From NCBI RefSeq assembly GCF_019195455.1, contig NZ_JAIMBW010000001.1, positions 1,984,001 through 2,048,000 on the forward strand: a DNA stretch of 64,000 bases. The letters are read 5' to 3'. Below are positions 50,157 through 59,251 of this stretch, piece after piece. The notes under the pieces are model-generated. The model ran no database searches and had not been told where the DNA came from. It worked only from the letters and a program-made list of their open reading frames with translations. How positions within the stretch are numbered: position 1 is the first letter of the stretch; the number at the start of each line of letters is the position of its first letter. The position numbers and the translations under genes were made by a program. Origin of the DNA: Gymnodinialimonas phycosphaerae. Its GTDB lineage: Bacteria; Pseudomonadota; Alphaproteobacteria; Rhodobacterales; Rhodobacteraceae.

Positions 50157-51182
50157 ATGCCCGATGGGGCCGATTCTCAGATGCCGAACGGGGCAGATCG
50201 TTACGTATTGGACGTCCGCGATCTAAAGACAGTGTTCCGCACCCGCCGTGGTGAGGTGCATGCCGTCAATGATGTCAGTTTCCGCCTGAAAGCCGGAGAG
50301 CTGTTGGGGGTTGTCGGGGAATCGGGCTCGGGCAAGTCCGTGACGATGATGTCCCTGATCCGCCTTCTGCCGATGCCGCCCGCTGAAATTCGGTCCGGCA
50401 CCGTTGAATTCGGCGACATGGATCTGATGCAGATCACCGAAGACCAGTTGCGCGCCGTACGTGGCGCGCGCATCGGCATGGTGTTCCAGGACCCGATGAC
50501 ATCGCTCAACCCCGTGTTCAACGTCGGCTACCAGTTGATGGAGCCGCTGCGCAAACACATGGGGCTCGACAAGGCCGCCGCGCGCAAGCGCTCGGTCGAA
50601 TTGCTGGAACTTGTGGGGATCCCCGATGCCGAACGGCGCCTGAAGGATTATCCGCACCAGTTTTCCGGCGGCATGCGCCAGCGTGTGATGATCGCCATCG
50701 CGCTGGCTTGCGACCCGGAGGTTCTGATCGCGGATGAGCCGACAACGGCGCTGGACGTGACCATTCAGGCGCAAATTCTGGAACTGGTGAAAGAGCTGCG
50801 CCAGAAGCTAGGCATGGCGATCGTCTGGATCACCCATGACCTGGGCGTGATCGCGGGCATCGCCGACCGTGTCATGGTCATGTACGGTGGCCAGGTCGTG
50901 GAAGAGGGCCCGGTGCGCAAGCTGTTCAGCAACCCCAGCCACCCCTACACGCGGATGCTGCTGGAGACTGTCCCCAGCATCACCGGCGAGCGTGCCGACC
51001 GGCTGCAAGTGATCCAGGGTCAGCCGCCGATGTTGGGCGCACCGCCAAGCGCCTGCTCGTTCCGCGACCGCTGTCCCCACGCCTTCGACCGCTGCGCGCG
51101 TGAAAATCCGCTGCTGGAAAATGTCGGTGAAGACGAACACAATGCGGCGTGTTTCTGGGACGGAGGCTCGACTGATGTTTGA
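50157..51182 (+). CDS. Peptide/opine-type ABC transporter ATP-binding protein (DppD/OppD-like)
   Basis: ABC ATPase, 341 aa: Walker [10 protein letters not shown]-loop [11 protein letters not shown], signature [15 protein letters not shown], Walker [14 protein letters not shown]-loop WITHDLGV. The C-terminal oligopeptide-transporter extension [15 protein letters not shown] holds the Cys cluster seen in Dpp/Opp ATPases. First gene of the six-gene operon; its stop overlaps the start of the second ATPase by 8 bases. GGGGGA is 9 bases upstream of the ATG. Confidence 0.93.
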   Translation: MPDGADSQMPNGADRYVLDVRDLKTVFRTRRGEVHAVNDVSFRLKAGELLGVVGESGSGKSVTMMSLIRLLPMPPAEIRSGTVEFGDMDLMQITEDQLRAVRGARIGMVFQDPMTSLNPVFNVGYQLMEPLRKHMGLDKAAARKRSVELLELVGIPDAERRLKDYPHQFSGGMRQRVMIAIALACDPEVLIADEPTTALDVTIQAQILELVKELRQKLGMAIVWITHDLGVIAGIADRVMVMYGGQVVEEGPVRKLFSNPSHPYTRMLLETVPSITGERADRLQVIQGQPPMLGAPPSACSFRDRCPHAFDRCARENPLLENVGEDEHNAACFWDGGSTDV

Positions 51183-52425
51183 TGGTCCCTCCACGCGCAA
51201 GCTTGTCGAAGTCCGCAACCTGCGCATGTATTTCCCGATCTATACCGGCCTGTTGCGCAAGCACACGGGCGACGTGAAGGCCGTCGATGGCGTGAACTTC
51301 GACATCTTCGAGGGCGAGACCCTCGGCCTTGTGGGCGAAAGCGGGTGCGGCAAATCCACCTGCGGGCGCGCCGTCCTGCGGCTCCATGAGCCGACGGGCG
51401 GCTCGGTCCAGCTGGAAGGGCAAGAGCTTGGCTGGGGCAACATCGTGGCCCGCGACATCGCGCGGCGCGCGGAACGCGTCGCGACAATCGGCTTCTTTGT
51501 CGGCGCCGCCCTGATCGTGGGCCTGTTGGCGATGACCGGCCCCGCCCTCTGGGCCTTGCTGATGTCTCAATGGCTGCTCTTCCCTGTTGCGCTTGCGGCC
51601 TTGGTCGGCGCGCTTTGGGCCGCCTATGCCATCTCCAGATCGATGTACCGGGCGGCCGCGTCGCGAAAGGCGGGTGTGTCGCCCGAGGATTTCGCCCCGT
51701 CCGAGCGCGCGTTACGCGCGCTGCGGCCCACCATGCAGATGGTGTTTCAGGACCCCCAGGCATCTCTCAACCCGCGCATGACCGTGGCCGCGATCATCGG
51801 AGAGCCCCTTTCCGAGCACACCCGGATGTCCAAGTCGGAACGCGACGCGCGCATTTACGAGCTGTTGGATGCCGTCGGCCTAAACCGTGATTTCGCCAAC
51901 CGCTACCCGCACGAGTTTTCCGGCGGCCAGCGCCAGCGTATCGGGATCGCGCGGGCCTTGGCGCTGAACCCCAAGTTCATCGTCTGTGACGAGCCCATCG
52001 CGGCGCTGGATGTGTCGATCCAGGCGCAAGTCGTGAACCTGCTAGAGGATTTGCAGGAAAAGATGGGGCTGACGTATCTGTTCATCTCCCACGACCTGTC
52101 GATGGTTCGCCATATCGCCGACCGCGTGGCGGTCATGTACCTTGGCAAGGTGGCCGAGTTGGCGCCGCGTGACGCCTTGTTCAGCGATCCCCTGCATCCC
52201 TACACCAAGGCGCTTTTGTCCGCCGTGCCCGAACCGGACCCCGCGTTGCACGACGTGGCCGAACGGGTGATCCTGCAAGGCGATGTCCCCTCGCCGTCAA
52301 ACCCGCCCAAGGGGTGCAACTTCTGCACCCGCTGTCCGGCGGTGATGGACGTGTGCCGCATCGAGGACCCCGAAATGAAAGAGGTGCGCCCGGGCCGTTT
52401 CGTCGCCTGCCACCTCCACACCTGA
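51175..52425 (+). CDS. DppF/OppF-like ABC ATPase with an inserted membrane hairpin, 416 aa
   Basis: Second ATPase of the operon: Walker [10 protein letters not shown] (54-62), Q-loop [11 protein letters not shown] (Q192), signature [13 protein letters not shown] (248-260), Walker B FIVCDEP (268-274), H-loop FISHDLSM, and the C-terminal [14 protein letters not shown] cluster. Between Walker A and the Q-loop, where relatives have about 30 residues, there are about 90 extra: TM1 at about 103-122 ([18 protein letters not shown]), TM2 at about 124-153 ([20 protein letters not shown]), then a basic loop. All catalytic motifs are intact, so the protein should still be an ATPase. The frame is continuous and host-like, so an assembly artefact is unlikely. 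CGGAGG is 8 bases before the ATG. Confidence 0.92.
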   Translation: MFDGPSTRKLVEVRNLRMYFPIYTGLLRKHTGDVKAVDGVNFDIFEGETLGLVGESGCGKSTCGRAVLRLHEPTGGSVQLEGQELGWGNIVARDIARRAERVATIGFFVGAALIVGLLAMTGPALWALLMSQWLLFPVALAALVGALWAAYAISRSMYRAAASRKAGVSPEDFAPSERALRALRPTMQMVFQDPQASLNPRMTVAAIIGEPLSEHTRMSKSERDARIYELLDAVGLNRDFANRYPHEFSGGQRQRIGIARALALNPKFIVCDEPIAALDVSIQAQVVNLLEDLQEKMGLTYLFISHDLSMVRHIADRVAVMYLGKVAELAPRDALFSDPLHPYTKALLSAVPEPDPALHDVAERVILQGDVPSPSNPPKGCNFCTRCPAVMDVCRIEDPEMKEVRPGRFVACHLHT

Positions 52426-52522
52426 TACCAAGAAGATCGCCACAAGGCGGCGGCCCAGAGGCAGACCAAATCTGGTAAGATCCAAAAGAGCAAAAAAGAC
52501 CAACAAGGAGAGAGAGACCAAG

Positions 52523-54244
52523 ATGAAACGTACATCCATCCTTCTCGGAGCCGCGGCGGCCTTCGCCTTCGCTCCACTGGCCGCGCTGGCCGACGGGCAC
52601 CTTGCCCGCGGCGGCTCGGGCCACCTCAACATCATCTATTGGCAAGCGCCTTCGACGCTGAACCCGTATCTTTCGGGTGGCACGAAGGAAGTGGAATCGG
52701 CGTCGCTGGTTCTTGAAAGCCTTGCGCGCTTTGATGACACCGGCGCCATGGTGCCGTGGCTTGCTGCCGAGATCCCCACCGTCGAGAACGGCGGCATCTC
52801 CGAGGATCTGACACAGATCACCTGGCAGTTGCAGGAAGGCGTCCTGTGGTCCGATGGCACGCCCCTGACGGCGGCTGACGCCGTGTTCACCTGGCAGTAT
52901 TGCACGGATGACGAAAGCGGCTGCGCGCAGGCGTCCTACTTTGATGGTGTCGAAGAGATCGTGGCCGTGGATGACACCACGATCCAGATCACCTTCGAGA
53001 ACCCCACTCCCTTCCCCTACACCGCGCTGGTCGGCTCCGAGAGCCCGATCATCCAGGCGGCTCAGTTCGCGGATTGCCTTGGCGCCCGCGCCCCCGAGTG
53101 CACCGAGGCCAACTTCGGCCCCATCGGCACCGGTCCCTTCGTTGTGACGGACTTCCGCCCCAATGACGTGATCGAGTTCGTGGCCAACGACAACTACCGT
53201 GTGCCCGATCAGCCCCACTTCGCCTCCGTGACCTTCAAAGGCGGCGGCGATGCAACGGCAGCGGCGCGGTCCGTGCTGGAAACCGGCGAGTTCGACTACG
53301 CCTGGAACCTGCAAATCGACCCGACGATCCTGGCGCAGATGGAAGCGCAGGGGAACGGCACGGTCGTGACCGCCTTCGGCACGTCCGTTGAGCGTTTGCA
53401 CCTGAACCAGACCAACCCTGATCCGGCCCTGGGCGACATGCGTTCCACGGTTGAGGGCGGCCCCCACCCGTTCCTGACAGACCCGATCGTGGGCCAGGCG
53501 ATGTCCATGGCCATCGACCGCGCGCTGCTGGTTGAAGTGGGCTACGGCGCAGGCGGTCAGCCGACCTGTAACGTGCTGCCCGCACCCGAAGCCTATGCGT
53601 CCACCGCCAACGATGGCTGCCTCGTGCAGGACATCGAGGGCGCCAACGCGCTTCTGGATGAAGCCGGTCACATCGACACCGACGGCGACGGCATCCGGGA
53701 ATACAACGGCATCCCGATGACCGTGCTCTACCAGACCTCTACCAACGCCGTCCGTCAGGACACGCAGGCGCTGGTGAAGCAGTGGTGGGAAATGATCGGC
53801 ATCGGGTCCGAGCTTCGCAATATCGACGCATCGGTCTTCTTCGGCGGCGACCCCGCCTCGCCCGATACGTTCCAGAAGTTCTATGCCGACGTGGAGATGT
53901 ACACCAACAACTTCGCAGGCGTTGACCCTCAGGCGTACATGGCCAACTGGCTGTGCTCGGACATCCCGGGCCCAGGTACTCAGTGGCAGGGTGCGAACAT
54001 CCAGCGTTGGTGTGACCCCGAGTACGACGCCCTCGTGGCCGAGATGGCCGGCACCGCCGACCTGGCCGAGCGGGGCCGTCTGGCGATGGCGATGAACGAC
54101 ATGATCATGCAGTCGTATTCCATCATCCCGCTGGTTCACCGGGGCGGCGTGTCCGCCCACGCCAACTCCCTCGGCGGCATCCGCATGTCCGACTGGGATT
54201 CTGAGCTGTGGAACATCGCAGAATGGCACCGCATTCCTGAGTGA
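52523..54244 (+). CDS. ABC transporter substrate-binding protein (SBP_bac_5), 573 aa
   Basis: Signal peptide MKRTSILLGAAAAFAFAPLA, cleaved near ALA-DGH, then the family-5 peptide/opine/nickel-binding fold: LNIIYWQAPSTLNPYLS, WQLQEGVLWSDGTPLTAADAVFTW, and the long C-terminal lobe. Several Cys pairs (CTDDESGC, CLGARAPEC) suggest disulfides, unusual for DppA-like proteins. AAGGAGA precedes the ATG. The periplasmic receptor of the operon; its ligand is unknown, possibly the N-acylated or opine-like compound handled by the divergent enzymes. Confidence 0.93.
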   Translation: MKRTSILLGAAAAFAFAPLAALADGHLARGGSGHLNIIYWQAPSTLNPYLSGGTKEVESASLVLESLARFDDTGAMVPWLAAEIPTVENGGISEDLTQITWQLQEGVLWSDGTPLTAADAVFTWQYCTDDESGCAQASYFDGVEEIVAVDDTTIQITFENPTPFPYTALVGSESPIIQAAQFADCLGARAPECTEANFGPIGTGPFVVTDFRPNDVIEFVANDNYRVPDQPHFASVTFKGGGDATAAARSVLETGEFDYAWNLQIDPTILAQMEAQGNGTVVTAFGTSVERLHLNQTNPDPALGDMRSTVEGGPHPFLTDPIVGQAMSMAIDRALLVEVGYGAGGQPTCNVLPAPEAYASTANDGCLVQDIEGANALLDEAGHIDTDGDGIREYNGIPMTVLYQTSTNAVRQDTQALVKQWWEMIGIGSELRNIDASVFFGGDPASPDTFQKFYADVEMYTNNFAGVDPQAYMANWLCSDIPGPGTQWQGANIQRWCDPEYDALVAEMAGTADLAERGRLAMAMNDMIMQSYSIIPLVHRGGVSAHANSLGGIRMSDWDSELWNIAEWHRIPE

Positions 54245-54257
54245 TGTGACTTGATAT

Positions 54258-54291
54258 GACCCGCTCCCTTTTCTCGGGGGGCGGGTCTTTT
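54258..54291 (+). terminator. Intrinsic terminator after the binding-protein gene
   Basis: GACCCGCTCCC pairs with GGGGGCGGGTC (with one G-T pair) and is followed by TTTT: a classic intrinsic terminator 14 bases after the stop. It probably allows partial read-through to the permease genes, so the binding protein is made in excess. Confidence 0.75.
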
Positions 54292-54326
54292 CCCTTCCCT
54301 TCCGCCCAAAGGCTCACTTCGTTCCC

Positions 54327-54701
54327 ATGCTATCCAAACCCCTCCTCGCTACGCTCCTCGCATGTGCCCCTTCGGGGCTATGGGCGTTTGAGGATATGGA
54401 TTGTATCGGAACCGAGTACTGCACCGACGGGTCGTGTTCGACCGCCGCCCAAGCCTTCTCGGTCGAATTCGACTGGAACGCTGAAGCCATAGACCTGGCA
54501 GGTGATGGGCTAGATCCAACGCGCCTTGCACTGGTCTATGGCGGTGCTGCACCGGAAGCCGCATCAGGGCCATTGGCGTTCGCGACGCCGGACGGCAGTC
54601 ATGCCATCATCATCGAGGCCGCTGGCACCCGTATCGAGGCCCGGTTGGCGATCTTCGATGGCGTCTATACCGGCCAATGCACCGCAAGAGAGGCCGCCTG
54701 A
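54327..54701 (+). CDS. Small secreted cysteine-containing protein in the ABC operon, 124 aa
   Basis: A signal peptide (MLSKPLLATLLACAPSGLWA) is followed by a mature domain beginning FEDMDCIGTEYCTDGSCS, with four Cys by the end (one in GQCTAREAA) that could form disulfides in the periplasm. The rest is beta-like (LALVYGGAAPE, HAIIIEAAGTRIEARLAIFD). It lies between the binding-protein terminator and the first permease, only 1 base before the permease ATG, so it belongs to the operon. No known transporter component matches it. Confidence 0.7.
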   Translation: MLSKPLLATLLACAPSGLWAFEDMDCIGTEYCTDGSCSTAAQAFSVEFDWNAEAIDLAGDGLDPTRLALVYGGAAPEAASGPLAFATPDGSHAIIIEAAGTRIEARLAIFDGVYTGQCTAREAA

Positions 54702-54702
54702 C

Positions 54703-55728
54703 ATGCTGACCTTCACCATCCGCCGCCTGATCCTTGCGATCCCGACGCTGATCTTCATCAGCTTCATCATCTTCCTGATCGTGAAGCTGTCGCCGTCAGA
54801 CCCGACGGCAGGCCTGCCCCTGACGATCCCGCCAGAGGTGCGTGAGCAGATCCGCGAAAGCCTTGGCGTGAATGATCCGATATTCGTGCAGTACTTCAAG
54901 TGGTTGAAGCTGACCGTCTGGGATGAGCCCCTGCATATGTTTGACGGCTGGTTCGGGACCGAACTGGCGCCCGAGGGCGGCACCCGGATCATCAGCTACC
55001 AGACCCGCTCGCCGGTAATGGACCTGATCATGCAGCGGATGCCGCAAACCCTGTGGGTCGTGGGAACGTCCTATATCGTGGGCATCCTGATCGCCGTTCC
55101 CATCGGCGTGATCTCGGCTTACCGCCAGTATTCGTGGTTCGACCAGATCGGGACATTCATCTCGATGCTAGGCTTTTCGGTGCCGACGTTCTTCACCGGG
55201 GTGCTGCTGATCGTGATCTTCTCGACCGTGATCCCCCAAGACAGCATGTTCTGGCTGCCCTCGGTCTACGACACGACGCTGGAGGTCGTGGATTGGGACA
55301 CCTTCGTGCAGCAATTTAAGCAGATGATCATGCCCGTCATGGTCCTGGGCCTGTTCAACGCGTCGCAAATCAGCCGCTATATGCGGGCCTCGATGCTCGA
55401 CAATTTGAACCAGGACTACGTGCGCACCGCGCGGGCCAAGGGCTTGACGGAAAGCGTGGTGGTGCTGATCCACGTGCTGCGCAACTCGATGATCCCGGTC
55501 GTGACCGTGATTGCCCTGAACGTGCCCGCCGTCTTCGGCGGCGCGATCATCACCGAGCAGGTGTTCAAGGTGAACGGCATTGGCCAACTGTTGATCATCG
55601 CCATTCAGGCCGGCGACGTGCCCGTCGTGCAGACCGTCAGCTTCATTTTCGCGATCCTGATCGTGCTCTTCAACCTGTTGGCTGACATTCTATACGGCGT
55701 CCTGGACCCGAGAATTCGCTATGACTGA
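54703..55728 (+). CDS. ABC transporter permease (DppB-like), 341 aa
   Basis: Inner-membrane permease with six predicted helices. Starts MLTFTIRRLILAIPTLIFIS as in DppB/OppB; the cytoplasmic EAA loop is DYVRTARAKGLTESVVVLIH (coupling helix to the ATPases). A long periplasmic loop (about residues 55-100) follows the first helix, as usual for the family. It begins 1 base after the small secreted-protein stop and 8 bases before the second permease. Confidence 0.93.
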   Translation: MLTFTIRRLILAIPTLIFISFIIFLIVKLSPSDPTAGLPLTIPPEVREQIRESLGVNDPIFVQYFKWLKLTVWDEPLHMFDGWFGTELAPEGGTRIISYQTRSPVMDLIMQRMPQTLWVVGTSYIVGILIAVPIGVISAYRQYSWFDQIGTFISMLGFSVPTFFTGVLLIVIFSTVIPQDSMFWLPSVYDTTLEVVDWDTFVQQFKQMIMPVMVLGLFNASQISRYMRASMLDNLNQDYVRTARAKGLTESVVVLIHVLRNSMIPVVTVIALNVPAVFGGAIITEQVFKVNGIGQLLIIAIQAGDVPVVQTVSFIFAILIVLFNLLADILYGVLDPRIRYD

Positions 55729-55736
55729 GGTGGCCT

Positions 55737-56828
55737 ATGTCTGACGCACCCGAGCAACCCATTGCCACATCCGGGGCCACCCCGGCAGGTGCCGCCCCGC
55801 TGCGCGCGATGTCGGCCCCCCGCAACCAATGGTGGGACGTCTGGGACCAGTTCCGCACCCACAAGGGGGCGCTGTTTGGCCTTGGCTTCTTCATCTTCTC
55901 GCTGCTGTTCGTCTACCTCGGCCCGCTGTTCTGGACCGTCGACAGCCAGTACATCGACATTCTGGCGCGCAACACCAACCACATTATCGCCTGCCTTGGC
56001 GTCGGCGGCGGCTGGTTCTCACTGGACGGCTGGCTGCTGTGGTTCCAGGACATGCCCGCGTGTTTCGCCTCCCCCGAGGCGTTCAGCCGCGCCAACCCGA
56101 TTTACGGGCTGAAGCTGTCGTGGGCGCACCCGCTGGGGGCGGACCAGTTGGGCCGTGACACGCTGGCGCGGATGATGGTGGGGGGGCAGACGTCCATCGC
56201 CGTGGGCCTGACCGCGATGCTTCTGGCGCTGTTCTTCGGCACGCTGATCGGGGTGCTGGCGGGCTATTTCAAGAAGGCCGACGGGCCGCTGATGCGGTTG
56301 ACGGACCTGTTCCTTGCGATGCCGCTTCTGCCGCTTCTGCTGGTCATCATCATGCTGTTCCGCGACACGCTGCGGAATGCCTTTGGGCCCGAGGGCGGCA
56401 TCTTCGTGCTGATCGTCGTGGTCATCGGACTGACGTCGTGGATGCAGACGGCCCGCGTCGTGCGCGGCGACGTCTTGGCCCTGAAAGAGCGAGAGTTCGT
56501 TCTGGCCGCCCGCTCCATCGGCACACCGCCGTGGCGGCTGATCCTGCGCCACGTTCTGCCCAACGTGATGTCGTCGATCATGGTCTCGGCGACGCTGGGG
56601 ATCGCGAATGCGATCATCACGGAAAGCGCGCTGTCGTTCCTTGGCCTTGGCTTCCCGTCGGACTTCCCCACCTGGGGCCGCTTGCTGTTCGACGCGACCG
56701 ACTGGCTGACCCAGAACCCTGAACGGGTGATCTGGCCAGGCCTGTTCATCTCTCTCACGGTGCTGTCGGTCAACTACATCGGCGACGGCTTGCGGGATGC
56801 CCTCGACCCACGGATCCGGGGGCGCTGA
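55737..56828 (+). CDS. ABC transporter permease (DppC-like), 363 aa
   Basis: Second permease: a long cytoplasmic N-terminus (about 45 residues), then six predicted helices and the EAA loop EFVLAARSIGTPPWRLILRH. The periplasmic segment after helix 1 (about 65-135) is longer than in typical DppC and contains two Cys (HIIACLGVGGG and DMPACFASPEA), matching the Cys-containing extracytoplasmic partners of this operon. GLGFPSDFPTWG near the end is typical of DppC. Last gene of the operon, convergent with xseA. Confidence 0.93.
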   Translation: MSDAPEQPIATSGATPAGAAPLRAMSAPRNQWWDVWDQFRTHKGALFGLGFFIFSLLFVYLGPLFWTVDSQYIDILARNTNHIIACLGVGGGWFSLDGWLLWFQDMPACFASPEAFSRANPIYGLKLSWAHPLGADQLGRDTLARMMVGGQTSIAVGLTAMLLALFFGTLIGVLAGYFKKADGPLMRLTDLFLAMPLLPLLLVIIMLFRDTLRNAFGPEGGIFVLIVVVIGLTSWMQTARVVRGDVLALKEREFVLAARSIGTPPWRLILRHVLPNVMSSIMVSATLGIANAIITESALSFLGLGFPSDFPTWGRLLFDATDWLTQNPERVIWPGLFISLTVLSVNYIGDGLRDALDPRIRGR

Positions 56829-56835
56829 GCCTGTT

Positions 56836-58392
56836 CTAGAACAGGCTGCCTTGGTCCTTGGGCGGTTTTGGCTTTGCGGATTTCTTCGCCGGTTTCGGCG
56901 TGGCACCCGTGGGGCTGACCCCAAGGCGGCCATCGGCGAATTGGATCTCCAGCAAGGCATGGGCACTGGCGGCGGCCTTGGTGGTCAACACCTCGTCACC
57001 GGCACGGATCACCGCATAGCCCCGTTCCAGCGTTTCGGTATAGCCTAGGGTACGATGCAAACGATCAAGCGCGTCAAACGCCTTGCGACGCCGCTCAACC
57101 GACAGGCCGGCGGCTTGTGCAAAGCGGGCGCGGGCGGCGGCCAACCGCTCTTCCATAACGCCGACCCGCGCCGCCAATCTTTGCGGATCGAGGCGCGCAG
57201 CCAACCGATCGAGATCGCGGCGGCCCTGACGGGCCACTCCGGCCAGCCGTGCGGGTGTCAGCCCCGCCGCCCGTTCCCCCAGCGCAAGGCGCTTGCGCGC
57301 CACTGCGCGATCCAGCGCCGGGTCAAGCCGCGCCGAGAGGCGCTCCAACTGCGCGCGCGCGTCCTTCGTGCGGCTCGTCAGCGCCGGGGCCAGACGCAGG
57401 CTGGCCAGGTCCAGCCGTTGCCGGGCCGGTTCCATCAGGGCCTCCGGGCGCGGCAGCGACCGTCCGAGGTCCGTCAATCTTTGTCGGCGCAGGGTCAGGG
57501 CGGCCGTCATACCGCGCGACAGAACCGCCTCTTGCTGGCGCAGCCAATTCAGCATGTCCAGGCGCACGGGCACGGCCTTTTCCGCCGCCCCGGTGGGTGT
57601 GGGTGCGCGGTAATCGCTGGCGTAGTCGATCAGCGTTGTGTCCGTCTCGTGCCCCACGGCCGAGATCAGGGGAATGACGCTTTCGGCTGCCGCGCGAACC
57701 ACCGCTTCCTCGTTGAACCCCCAAAGGTCCTCAAGCGATCCGCCACCACGCGCCACGATCAACAGATCGGGCCTTGGCAGCGCGCCGCCCGGCGTCATCG
57801 CGTTGAAGCCCCGGATCGCATTCGCCACCTCGGGTGCGCATTTCGCGCCCTGCACGGCGACGGGCCAGATCAACACCTTGCGCGGGAAACGGTCGCGCAA
57901 GCGGTGCAGGATGTCCCGGATCACGGCACCTGACGGCGAGGTCACGACACCGATCACCTCTGGCAGGAACGGCAGCGGCTGCTTGCGGGCGTCGTCAAAC
58001 AACCCCTCGGCGGCCAGCGCCTTGCGACGCTTTTCCAGCATCGCCATCAAGGCACCCGCGCCCGCCGGTTGAAGGTCTTCGATCACCAGTTGGTACTTGG
58101 ATTGACCGGGGAATGTCGTCAGGCGACCCGTGGCGATCACCTCCATACCTTCTTCCGGCTGATGGGTCAGGCGGCTTGCGACGCCCTTCCAAACGACCGA
58201 GGCCAGAACGCTGCGATCATCCTTCAGGTCCAGGTAGATGTGGCCCGAGCGTGGCAGCGACAGCCGCCCCACCTCACCCCGCACCCGCACATGGGAAAAC
58301 GCGCCTTCCACGGTTCGTTTCACCGCGCCCGAAATCTCGGATACGGTGAATTCGGGGGCGTTGCCGCTATCGTCGTCGATCAGATCATTCAT
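56836..58392 (-). CDS. xseA: Exodeoxyribonuclease VII large subunit
   Basis: 518 aa: N-terminal OB-fold (FTVSEISGAVKRTVEGAFSHVRVRGEVG), central catalytic domain with VIGVVTSPSGAVIRDILHR, VARGGGSLEDLWGFNEE and SAVGHETDTTLIDYASD, then a long coiled-coil C-terminus rich in Arg, Leu and Ala (about 290-470). Degrades single-stranded DNA together with the small XseB subunit, which is not in the window. The ATG at 58392 is preferred to a TTG at 58401. The C-terminal tail ends in a Lys/Pro-rich stretch. Confidence 0.96.
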   Translation of the reverse strand: MNDLIDDDSGNAPEFTVSEISGAVKRTVEGAFSHVRVRGEVGRLSLPRSGHIYLDLKDDRSVLASVVWKGVASRLTHQPEEGMEVIATGRLTTFPGQSKYQLVIEDLQPAGAGALMAMLEKRRKALAAEGLFDDARKQPLPFLPEVIGVVTSPSGAVIRDILHRLRDRFPRKVLIWPVAVQGAKCAPEVANAIRGFNAMTPGGALPRPDLLIVARGGGSLEDLWGFNEEAVVRAAAESVIPLISAVGHETDTTLIDYASDYRAPTPTGAAEKAVPVRLDMLNWLRQQEAVLSRGMTAALTLRRQRLTDLGRSLPRPEALMEPARQRLDLASLRLAPALTSRTKDARAQLERLSARLDPALDRAVARKRLALGERAAGLTPARLAGVARQGRRDLDRLAARLDPQRLAARVGVMEERLAAARARFAQAAGLSVERRRKAFDALDRLHRTLGYTETLERGYAVIRAGDEVLTTKAAASAHALLEIQFADGRLGVSPTGATPKPAKKSAKPKPPKDQGSLF

Positions 58393-58408
58393 CAGGCGCA
58401 AAACCTAA

Positions 58409-59059
58409 CTAGTCGCCGCAGCCACCGCAATCGCCGGATCCGCAATCGCCCGCATCTTCATCGGCGAAAGGATTCCCCATTTCAAACGTCAGCTCATATT
58501 GCCCACCCGGCGTAATTGAATGGAGCAGCGCGCTGATGGCGAGGAATGGCACGGCGGTGAAGGCAACGGAGAAGGGCAGCGGCACTTCGCCATCCACGAT
58601 CATGCCGAAGCCCGCGACCAGAAAGACGCCGCAAAACAGGATACCAAACAGGCTTTTCAACCGAGACGCGCGGCGCCAGATTCCCCGTGGAGGAGTGCCG
58701 AACCGTTCACGATACGCCGCAACCGTCGCCTTGTAATCGGCCAGATGAGCCATCCCTTCCCCACCGGGCGCATGGTGCAGGGGTTTGCCGATCTTGGCGC
58801 AGAGGCCGTCCCAGTAATCCTGGCTGTGCTGCATGTGTTGATGCCACACCAGATCGACCGCTTTCGACGGCACATTCCGTGCCTCACGCGTGGCACAGAG
58901 GTAGATGAACTTGCGATATTCCTTGATCGCCGTCAGGGCAGTTTCGCGCTTGATCAGGTGTTCATCCATCAATTGATCAGGAAAGGATCGTCCGCTCGCG
59001 TCCGCGGGCATCGGGTGGATGGAAATCAGCTCCCAGAGCTGGTCGTTACGAGAGGTCAT
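58409..59059 (-). CDS. GRDP-like (glycine-rich domain) membrane protein with a Cys-Gly tail, 216 aa
   Basis: The N-terminal about 125 residues match the bacterial relatives of plant glycine-rich-domain proteins (DUF1399): AVDLVWHQHMQHSQDYWDGL, then KPLHHAPGGEG and RERFGTPPRGIW. Two hydrophobic segments follow (about 137-155 and 163-180), then a tail ending in the short repeat CGSGDCGGCGD. It is upstream of xseA on the same strand, 17 bases away. The metal-binding look of the tail suggests a small cysteine cluster; the function is unknown. Confidence 0.7.
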   Translation of the reverse strand: MTSRNDQLWELISIHPMPADASGRSFPDQLMDEHLIKRETALTAIKEYRKFIYLCATREARNVPSKAVDLVWHQHMQHSQDYWDGLCAKIGKPLHHAPGGEGMAHLADYKATVAAYRERFGTPPRGIWRRASRLKSLFGILFCGVFLVAGFGMIVDGEVPLPFSVAFTAVPFLAISALLHSITPGGQYELTFEMGNPFADEDAGDCGSGDCGGCGD

Positions 59060-59251
59060 CGGAGCCTCCTATTTTTTCACTTTTCATGAGTCTTGGGTAA
59101 CGCGCCTTTGTGACGGTTCTATGACAGCCTACTGACCGAACAGCGCGCCAAGATTTGGCCGGATCACTTGCGCGTTCCGCCTGCGCCGCCTAAACCGACA
59201 CCTGCCCTATGGGGTGACCGGCAGCACCTTGGCCAGAAGGGAATTTTCCAG

